A stretch of 64,000 nt of DNA from Vandiemenella viatica (taxonomy: Eukaryota; Arthropoda; Insecta; Orthoptera; Morabidae). How positions within the stretch are numbered: position 1 is the stretch's first letter; each line of letters starts with the position of its first letter. The DNA is taken from NCBI GenBank assembly GCA_031002005.1, contig JARYHS010013631.1:71394684-71458683 (forward strand), given 5' to 3'. A model generated the notes under the pieces. It was not told the DNA's origin, ran no database searches, and worked only from the letters and a program-made list of their open reading frames with translations. Below are positions 56,944-64,000 of this stretch, in pieces. The translations under genes were made by a program, and so were the position numbers.

Positions 56944-57959
56944 AGGCCATCTGCACAGGAGTCTACCTAAAAAAAAAAAAAAAAACTGATTAGTAACCCG
57001 AGTTACTAACTAGTGCGCGATTAGTCGCTTCTAATGTGATTAAATGGAACACCGCATCTTGCGCTTCTAGTTACTAACAAGTTACTAACCAATTTGTAAT
57101 CAGTTCTAGGTGACTCGGCATGTCAGTCACTAGGCGATTTCAGTTCCTAGTTTCCAAGCGATTTCACAGTAAGAACAAACAACAGTTGAATATTTTATTC
57201 GTGGGGAAGTCGGAAAAAATACTGTTTTGCACAGTTTCTTGCTTCCTGTATACTGCAACAGGTATGAACCTGTAAAACGATACTCAGAAGTTGGGAAAGC
57301 AGTGAATATGACAGGTATGTAACATTATATGTATAGATGTGCATTATTTGAAAACATGTTTTTTAAAATGCAAATACAAACTAATTTTTTGATTTTATAT
57401 TTATAATGCCGTGATATAAACAGCATTTTATATTTTATCTGAAATACTTTTTCAAACACATTTTCTGTTTGCAAGATGCAAAATGGTTTTATAGATTTCC
57501 ATGCATTCCCTTATGACTATGTGTGTGCGTTTTTTTATTCTTTCTGTACGACAGGTCAAATTATTAGCACCAGTTCTAGATAACTTTCTTTAAACATACG
57601 AAATAGTGCTAAAAATTCAGGATATGAATGTGGGAATTCTTTAGCAGCCACAAATCTTCCTGCAGAAACGAATGACCTCAGAATAATCTCCGCCTTTTCC
57701 CCATCTGTTCGGATGATTATAAAGCAGTATGACAGTTCTTTCGCTGGAATCGCACTGGCACCATCATTGTCAATGGTGGTGGAGAGGAACACAGATAAGG
57801 AAAATGTTCTTGCTTCCATAACTTCACAGAAGAAACTAATCATTTCAATCTCTTTTGAGTAGCCTCCAGTGAGAATTCGCGTCACCAACCAGTTACTAAC
57901 TAGTTAGTAACTCCAGTCCCAATTCAGTTTCTTTTGTGTAGCCTCGTGTGCAGACGGCC
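56944..57959 (-). mobile_element. TIR element with subterminal GTTACTAAC repeats
   Basis: Ends 'aggccatctgcacaggagtc' and (reverse complement) 'ggccgtctgcacacgaggct', flanked by 'tta' (56941-56943, 57960-57962), which suggests PIF/Harbinger. 'gttactaac' and its complement recur near both ends (57012, 57068, 57080, 57889-57912), plausible transposase-binding sites. The minus frame 57556-57888 (110 codons) includes EFPHSYPEFLALFRMFKESY, which loosely resembles the RM-x-x-x-F region near the start of Harbinger transposases; no DDE residues are present. Confidence 0.65.
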
Positions 57960-57962
57960 TTA

Positions 57963-59143
57963 GGGTCTATTTAAAGAGAGTTGCTCTTATGTTTAATAAT
58001 TGATTTTAACATACAATGAAAGGCAACAAATCTCAGCATGATAGAAATAATTATTTAATGACTGGACTGGAATTTGAAATGAGTAAAAATATGAATTAGT
58101 AAAGCACACCTCAAGGATTTATTTAATTAAAAGATATCAAAATGAATGAATCTTTTCGCTGAAATGAAATTAATTTTAACAAAATATTTGAATTCATCCT
58201 AATATGAGACACTTCGATTAATTTTTTCTTAAAGGGTCGTTTACTGGCAGTGTTTCCTGCGAACAATCACACATCAATGGATTATCGCACTGATGATAGG
58301 AGATTTGCAACAAATCACGCAGACTAGCGGGAGCTACATGTAACTATTTCCTCCCGGGTGGTCCGAAGGTCATCCAGTCAGTAGGTAGTTGCCAGGACTG
58401 CGTCCATCATTGAATCATTATATCGGTACTCTGCATAAACAGGCGTCACGGTATGTTACCGGTGGTGAGTGTCCTCTGGCAGTGATGCCAGATTCTCGTA
58501 CGGCAGTCAGTGATGAAATCAGAATTTCTCTTCCTGCTATGATGCTCCCCGCATGGATCCGAACATCTGTCTCGAGTGGGAAAGCAAAACCTTTTGAGCA
58601 GTGCGGCGTCCTTCGGACTGGTGTGACGTGACCGTACGTTACGATGTTGCTCTGTGAAGCTTGGACGAGAGTGCGAGGACCTGTGGTGATCAGTGGCACC
58701 CGATGTGTTGGTAGGGCACACGAGAACGCGCACCAGGAGATTGCTGCACCAGGCATTCAGTCGCTAAGGCTATTGCCGTGTTCCCTTATAGATGCGTCGG
58801 TGGGACCGGGCGCTTGCAGAGGCTTTAACTTTACGGCCGGGTCTTGGAGGGTCTTCACTCCGTGACAGGCGCTGCGTCCGCGGTGCTCCCCTTGGGCATC
58901 CTTTATGAGTGGCGGAACGCATCTCACCTCACCATCCCCGCTGTAGTAGCAGGTAATTCTTCAGATAATCTATTTCTGCGATGGTGGTGGCTGCAGGATG
59001 ATGGGCAGTTTCAGGTGGGGTCGGCGAGGGAGGTTTATGAGTGCAAGCTCTGGTATCCCCCGTGTCCAGCCTTATATAAACTTGGAAAGATGATCTGATG
59101 CTACGAGTATTCACGGCTTTCTTAAACAACCTGCGATGATGTA
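57963..59143. other. No gene identified; GC-rich stretch
   Basis: 58380-59090 is GC-rich and open in several short frames on both strands (for example 58389-58631 + and 58418-58756 -). None resembles a known protein, and the openness follows from composition. It may be part of an unrecognised repeat. Confidence 0.35.
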
Positions 59144-59832
59144 CAAGGTGTGTTCAGAAAATAACGGTAATTTTTAAATTTCGCGGGTTTGGAGAGTCCA
59201 ATTGTCAATTTTTTTTTATTATGTTGGTATACATGCCCTGGAAATATGATAAAATTTTCAGCTGTATTCATTGCTTACTTTGTCTGTGGCAGCCGCTAAG
59301 GTTAGACGTGTTTTTATGAGCTCGGCGATTTTCGTTTGTTAAAAGAAATGGATCAAAGAATTTGTATCAAATTTTGCGTAAAAAATGAAATAAAGTGTAA
59401 CAAAGTGTGTGATATGTTAACAAAGGCCTATGGTGAGTCTGTTATGAGTAAAACAAGAGTTTACGAGTGGTATAAGCGTTTCCAAGATGGCCGTGAAGAC
59501 GTTGAAGATGACGAACGCCCCGGACGCCCCAGCACATCAACAACCGATGAAAACGTGGAAAAAGTGAAAGCAATGGTTATGAATGATCGCCGAATCACAA
59601 TCAGAGAAGTTGCTGATGATGTTGGCATATCGATTGGCTCATGCCATGAAATTTTTTCAAATGTTTTGGGTATGAAACGCGTGGCAGCAAAATTTGTTAA
59701 AAAATTGTTGAATTATTAACAAAAACAGCGGCGAATGGAAGTTGCTCAGGAGTCACTAAATGAAGTCAACGACGATACAGAATTACTGAAACGTGTTATA
59801 ACAGGTGACGAAACATGGGTTTACGGAAGTAG
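59144..59832 (+). pseudogene. Mariner transposon, 3'-truncated
   Basis: The 5' end reads 'caaggtgtgttcagaaaata' after a TA. The transposase starts at ATG 59348: helix-turn-helix region with KTRVYEWYKRFQDGRE near 59452 and the linker RPGRPSTSTTDENV near 59521. A TAA at 59717-59719 interrupts it in frame, and it continues to the first catalytic aspartate block RVITGDETWVYG, ending near 59832. The catalytic second half and right inverted repeat are missing; the sequence jumps into the GC-rich block of the virus-like region. Confidence 0.88.
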
Positions 59833-60373
59833 TGCTCTAAGGCCGGTCGGCGCCATCAAAGGGATTCTAGGAGTCAGGGGGCGTGACCTTTTGGCCCCGG
59901 AAGCCATTAATCATGTCAACACCTGTCAACAAGGCCATTAATTATCGCTCCCCTTGCAGCCGGCCGCCGCGCCGCCGCGCGCAGCTGGAAGCCATTAATT
60001 ATCGGGGACGCAAAGCGCTTCCCACGCTATCAAAGGCCCCCGCGCCGCCGCGCACAGCTGCGTCACATTTATCATCGGGGGACGCACTGCGTTCTCACGC
60101 AAAGCGCTTCCCACGCTATCAAAGGCCCCCGCGCCGCCGCGCACAGCTGTGTCACATTTATCATCGGGGGACGCACTGCGTTATCACGCCAAGCGCTTCC
60201 CACGCTATCAAAGGCTCCCGCGCCGCCACGCGCAGCTGTGCCACACCCGGAAGCCATTAATTATCGCTCCCCTCGCAGCCGGCCGCCGTGCACGTGTGCT
60301 GCAGACTGGTTATGTTAATTAGTCTAGACCCGTTTTCCGCCCCTCCCGGCCGACCCGGCGTCAGTTTGCAGCC
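59833..60373. repeat. GC-rich tandem array with flanking direct repeats
   Basis: About three copies of an 89-bp unit ('aagcgcttcccacgctatca' at 60013, 60102 and 60191). A ~38-bp sequence beginning 'gccattaattatcgctcccc' occurs at 59934-59972 and again at 60253-60290, on either side of the array. Composition is unlike the rest of the window. Position just before the virus-like gene suggests the terminal repeat or promoter region of that element; this is inference. Confidence 0.75.
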
Positions 60374-61037
60374 ATGTCTCGTCTAGTGATGTTGTTCTCC
60401 TCTGTCTACCAACTCAACGCTGGTGACACGAAACGTTTGACGATAGGGTTATCGTCCAAACACGAGTTTGAACCTGTTGTTGTTCTGGAAAAAGTGGGGC
60501 ACAATAAAATTGTTTTAACATACTAACGAATGGAACGTCCTGATCCAGGAATTGGACGTAGTGTCCGAGTTATTCAACGCCGGCACCGACAGCATCCCGC
60601 TTGGTGAGCACACCGTCTCCTGCCGAACAATTGCCGGGGTGAAGACTGTTTGTTTCCACCTTAATGACGATCCTGCCAGCGGTGTCTTCTTCGGCCAGTC
60701 TACTTGGAGGAACTTCGTCGACGCGCAGCCGGCCGTGACCAACGCCTTGACCGTCAAGCAGAAGTGGGGCTACTTGGTGGCACGATATTATACTGAATTT
60801 GTGGACATTCTAGCTAATAAAGTGCTACGAGACTTCAATATGGCTACAGTGCAAAAACTGATTGACATGCACATTAATAATGTTCGTGTAGCTCAAGTGA
60901 CACCCAGTTCGTCATTGGATTATGCACAATTAAGACTTGAACTTATTGCATATAAAAATGTGTTAGTATCTGATAGTGTAAATAATATTGTAATTAAGAA
61001 TTATGAACCTGGATATGATGTTTGTGGACCTTATTAA
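60374..61037 (+). pseudogene. Uncharacterised gene of the virus-like cluster, one frameshift
   Basis: From ATG 60374 a frame runs 50 codons to TAA at 60524-60526. The long frame (60552-61037) begins at TTG, is open back to about 60522, and is offset by one base, so the two are most likely one gene of roughly 220 codons split by a single indel near 60520. The C-terminal half is leucine/valine-rich with WGYLVARYYTEFVD and LIDMHINNVRVAQ. I cannot name a domain. It converges on the capsid cluster, with AATAAA signals for both strands in the 48-bp gap (61040-61085). Similar proteins accompany comparable arthropod elements in my recollection; function unknown. Confidence 0.55.
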
Positions 61038-61085
61038 CTAAAGTGTTTAAATAAATAACACATTTTTATTTTATTTCTTATTTTT

Positions 61086-61574
61086 TTATTTCACCCACCA
61101 TTGGGCAATTAAAAATACATTTTCAACAGCGCATATAGCGTTACAAAATAAATGTCCTTTACAAAGTTTTATCAAATTATTTTTCTTGAGTTCATGTAGA
61201 GGCGGGCATCCTAAATCTTCTATATTGTAGCAGACTTTCTTGCGAATAATCTTCTGAAACCAACGAGCCTTCTCCCGTCCTTTAACGTAAATAATGGAGT
61301 CATCTTCATTTGTGATTGCATGTAGAATAGTACATAGTTTGCTAAAGGTTATACCAGCAGCAGTCCAAGGTATTCCATGGTAATTATTTGTCAGCCATTT
61401 GACTGTTGGCTCATTACCTCCACGTGATGGTGAATTTACAGAGATGCAATGTGTGGCGATAATGTTGTCTGATTGCACTACACAGACGGCAACTTCTTTG
61501 AAGATAAATACTCCTTCTCTCGTCTTGAATCCTTGAGCGTCCAGGAAGATGGTCGGCATGATACTGGGTGGCAA
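61086..61574 (-). CDS. Small protein of capsid-bearing elements, nuclease-fold suspected
   Basis: An intact 162-codon frame. It starts IFLDAQGFKTREG, has IYVKGREKARWFQKII near residue 94, NIEDLGCPP near 117 and a C-terminal H/C cluster CKGHLFCNAICAVENV near 139. I recall proteins with this pattern in many arthropods next to capsid-like genes. A link to DEDD-type exonucleases is possible from the D-x-Q start and the helical end, but the expected catalytic set is not complete, so treat it as unassigned. It lies 19 bp downstream of the major capsid-like gene on the same strand. Confidence 0.5.
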   Translation of the reverse strand: MPPSIMPTIFLDAQGFKTREGVFIFKEVAVCVVQSDNIIATHCISVNSPSRGGNEPTVKWLTNNYHGIPWTAAGITFSKLCTILHAITNEDDSIIYVKGREKARWFQKIIRKKVCYNIEDLGCPPLHELKKNNLIKLCKGHLFCNAICAVENVFLIAQWWVK

Positions 61575-61593
61575 TGATGGGCGCTATCTGGTT

Positions 61594-62801
61594 TTATGCG
61601 AGCTTACGCACAACACTTGTTAGCGGTACGTATTCCACAACACGGTCGTGAAGGATTAGACAGTATGCGGCGGTGTAGGCTGGAAAATTGTCAGTGCTAT
61701 CAAACTCCATACGAATATCTACAGGCCCTGTTTTTACCGACTCATTTTGATGTGAACAGTCGATTACGGCGATAGGAGCAGTAGCGACAAAATCTTCACG
61801 GTTTAGTAGCGGTGAAGGATGCTCCCGTTCGTAGTAAGTTTGTTGGAATCTTGCATACATATCGTACAATACTGTGGTTCGATTTTTCTTAAAGTCCAAA
61901 TTCATGTTCTCGTAGGGGTACGCCACATCATTTAGAAACACTTTGACGTTGGCAAGATTGCAGTGGTCAAATAAAGCCGCACTTAATGCTTCATTTCGTT
62001 TCCTGTTTGTTTGAAATCCCAGAACAACGAACCTAGGTTTCTCCAGCTGTGTTGATGTTTTCAAAGACCAAATTTGAGTTTTGCTTATAGGAAGTAGCGG
62101 GTACTCCAACAAATCCCAGCTTCGGAAATTAATTCTAAGTGGCTTCCCACTGTCCACAATCTTAAGCAACGCCAGTTTTTCTCTCTCACTTACTTGTAAA
62201 TGAGGCACCACCCATGCTAGTTTACTGATGGCGAATTTACTTTTCTGGGGGTTTGGATTGGCTTGTACATATGAATTTGTATCGTCCCTAGATCGAATAA
62301 GTATTAGTTCTTGTTTTTACATTTGCAAGTATCCTTTTAAAAGTCTTCACAAAAAACCCAAGAGCATACTCAGCGGAATACATACATCAAAGTAACCATT
62401 TCCAAGATCGCGTTGCCCCCATCCTGAGTTCTCCAACAGACCAATTTGTTGAGGACCAGCAGAAATAAGAGTCTTTATTGTGCTTGTGACACCTACATTT
62501 CTATTTCGGTCTATTTCAACTCCATTAATTTCTAACCGAATTTCCTCAAATAGGAACGCAAACGCATTGGATGTAACAGTTGAATTTGTAGGCCCAGTTC
62601 CATCTGACTTGAGAATCTTCCTTCAATATGCAAGAAACTTTCCCCTGGCAGTGTATATGTATCCTGGTTCTGAATAGGTATCCGAATTTCATCATTATTA
62701 TTAAATGTTGTGGGCGTATGTGGTTGGTGACTCAAAAACTGTTTACGCGTCACCGACTCATCAAATTCCACACTGGAAGTTATATCAAGCACTTCATCCA
62801 T
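61594..62801 (-). pseudogene. Double-jelly-roll major capsid-like protein, frameshifted
   Basis: Two frames belong together: 62532-62801 (N-terminal, from ATG 62801) and 61594-62211 (C-terminal 205 codons), with the middle in a third frame between them, so about two indels, near 62640 and near 62360. Total length would be about 400 codons. Features typical of Polinton/adintovirus-type capsid proteins: an N-terminal segment leading to DTYTLPGESFLHIEGRFS, and in the C-terminal part FRSWDLLEYPLLP near 35, DHCNLANVKVFLND near 92, APIAVIDCSHQNESV near 149 and a C-terminal AYCLILHDRVVEY. It would form the capsomers. The breaks mean this copy is dead unless they are sequence errors. Confidence 0.6.
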
Positions 62802-62943
62802 GATTTTTAACTGTATAGCCTAACGACTGTAGGAAGAGCACGTTAGCAGGAGTTAACCGTTTTACTGTTGGTGTTACCCGTTTCACTGTCGGTTCACTAC
62901 TGACAATTGTTTGAGTCCGCCTCTTCTTATAACGAGCGCCCAT
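62794..62943 (-). CDS. 49-aa basic protein overlapping both neighbours
   Basis: ATG at 62943, TGA at 62794-62796. The N-terminus is strongly basic (GARYKKRR), the middle has a repeated V-K-R-V/L-T-P pattern and the end is LFLQSLGYTVKNHG. It starts inside the penton-like gene (17-bp overlap) and ends inside the capsid-like gene (8-bp overlap, ATGGATGA). Such tight overlaps are virus-like. It could be a core or maturation peptide; no function is shown. Confidence 0.6.
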   Translation of the reverse strand: MGARYKKRRTQTIVSSEPTVKRVTPTVKRLTPANVLFLQSLGYTVKNHG

Positions 62944-63457
62944 TCTTTATATGTAGTCTCAGAGTAATAGTTTCTCCTCTGAAATCCACTAAATGGCCGT
63001 CCTGATCGACAACTCTAATGTGAATGTTGTTGAGCGTTTTCACCGTGATGGGAAGATAGATGACGTTTGCAGGTACTTCTACAATCTTGTACCCTGGTGG
63101 TACTGTTTGGAAAAAACTCGTGTAGTGTATGTCCCAGCTTATCGTTGACGTAATTCCCGTACATATGCTGCACTCTATCCTTATCGCGTTAACTTTGAAG
63201 ATCTGCACATTGTAGTCTGAGGTATGAAATCCCGGTTTTAACACACGTTTAGAAAATCCAAGCAGTGAGCCAATTGAGTTTGGTTTCGTGAAATCTATTT
63301 CCACAGGTGTTTGTATTTCACACTTGAGCGAATTGTTGTTTGCTTTAATAACCAGTTTTCTCGTTATTTGTAAGCCGAGCCATGCTTGAGTCTTGCGATT
63401 TGAATTTCTGCAAAACGTGGAGTTCTTCGTGATAAATTTATAAACTTTCTGAGGCAA
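62927..63457 (-). CDS. Penton-like single-jelly-roll protein, N-terminus incomplete
   Basis: 176 open codons starting at TTG; an in-frame stop lies shortly upstream at an A run (63472-63478 on the plus strand), so the N-terminus is missing or shifted. Family-like blocks: SIGSLLGFSKRVL near residue 61, HTSDYNVQIFKVNAIRIECS near 77, VPPGYKIVEVPANVIYLPI near 117 and HIRVVDQDGHLVDFRGETIT near 146. The last pattern is characteristic of minor capsid (penton-type) proteins in Polinton-like elements, which sit at capsid vertices. It precedes the 49-aa and capsid-like genes on the same strand. Confidence 0.55.
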   Translation of the reverse strand: MPQKVYKFITKNSTFCRNSNRKTQAWLGLQITRKLVIKANNNSLKCEIQTPVEIDFTKPNSIGSLLGFSKRVLKPGFHTSDYNVQIFKVNAIRIECSICTGITSTISWDIHYTSFFQTVPPGYKIVEVPANVIYLPITVKTLNNIHIRVVDQDGHLVDFRGETITLRLHIKNGRSL

Positions 63458-63951
63458 ATCACTGTCGCAATTTTTTTAAAGTATGCAAGTATGCTGTACA
63501 CACTACAAGGCATAGACACATAGAGCATAATAGTACAAAAAGAACTGATCCCCACGATAAAGTAACCTCCAAAGGGCACATGTGAATAGTTCTTATCCCG
63601 ACACATGCGAAAAATGCGGTACAGACCAAAGTTAGTTGGAAAAATGGAAGAATGCATACTTTCTGCAGAAACAGCGGTAACAGATGCATAGCATATTGTC
63701 GTATCTAAAAGTTGTCACGAACTGCACCACTCAAGAACAGCTAGGAAAGGTGCCAAGCACAAACTTCGAAAGTATATACCTTTAGGACTTACAGAATATT
63801 GACAACTTATACATGCACACACCAGTGTCAAGGATCATGAAAATATGCTCGGCCTCACAAATAGTGACAGATGTTTCGGAATTTCTTGAGTTAACAGTCT
63901 GATCCTCATTCTGTTTCTATTTACCGCATACTTTGACAAGGCGTGTAGTGG
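63458..63951 (-). other. No firm gene; hydrophobic frame upstream of the penton-like gene
   Basis: The minus frame 63459-63689 (76 codons) is very hydrophobic (LFVLLCSMCLCLVVC) and could be a membrane peptide or simply a composition effect. It ends in the A run where the penton frame is lost. No promoter element identified. Confidence 0.3.
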
Positions 63952-64000
63952 GCATTCGCCTGGAGTGATTTCAGGAAACTATGGAAAAAATAACTTGAAA
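63952..64000 (-). repeat. SINE body fragment at the window edge
   Basis: 'gggcattcgcctggagtgat' and 'aaactatggaaaa' match the SINE body in minus orientation; the copy continues beyond the window. Confidence 0.8.

Noticed and set aside
58389..58865. Several overlapping ORFs of 73-112 codons
   Set aside because: GC-rich sequence is open in many frames on both strands; no domain, start context or repeat-family match supports a protein.
60072..60260. ORFs across the 89-bp repeats
   Set aside because: Produced by GC-rich tandem repeats whose period is not a multiple of three in a way that would keep a repeated protein; no family match.

Overview
The window reads as repeat-rich nuclear DNA of an insect, AT-rich and gene-poor. 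The best pointer to a lineage is a tRNA-derived SINE present in about a dozen copies, of a type common in polyneopteran insects (cockroaches, termites, relatives); this assignment is inference. The only host gene that looks intact is an intronless gustatory-receptor-type chemoreceptor at 53387-54547. A decayed relative lies at 1690-2757. The first ~770 bases of the window align with the 3' flank of the intact gene (55556-56225), so the region probably derives from a tandem chemoreceptor array later filled with transposons.

Layout. 1-5378: duplicated receptor flank, receptor pseudogene, a hAT-type MITE and a dead hAT element. 10450-12231: a Penelope-like reverse transcriptase fragment running into an assembly gap of exactly 1000 N. 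12.7-16.1 kb: SINEs and a TIR element. 16.3-21.3 kb: a nearly full-length LINE with two ORFs, each broken by one-base slips, followed by an older LINE fragment. 28510-31817: a 3.3-kb element with ~450-bp terminal inverted repeats whose only gene encodes a FEN/XRN-like (PIN-fold) nuclease fused to a cysteine-rich CXC-like module; it is open except for one TAG. 38620-47172: a young, complete gypsy-type LTR retrotransposon on the minus strand with 4-bp target duplications. 49.7-55.4 kb: two minimal hammerhead-ribozyme candidates of the Penelope-associated kind, a Tc1 element with a hAT element nested in it, and the chemoreceptor gene. 56944-57959: a TIR element with PIF/Harbinger-like ends.

59.1-63.5 kb: half a mariner element abuts a GC-rich tandem-repeat block, then a compact virus-like cluster. 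One uncharacterised gene (+) converges on a minus-strand set: a penton-like single-jelly-roll protein, a 49-aa basic protein, a double-jelly-roll capsid-like protein and a small protein seen in similar elements. The first three overlap at their ends. This resembles the capsid module of Polinton/adintovirus-type elements. No polymerase or integrase is visible and several genes are frameshifted, so it is probably an endogenous remnant.

The strongest candidates for something little described are the TIR-flanked PIN-nuclease element, the two covarying ribozyme candidates and the overlapping capsid-like cluster. Many one-base breaks fall in homopolymers, so assembly error must be separated from real decay.
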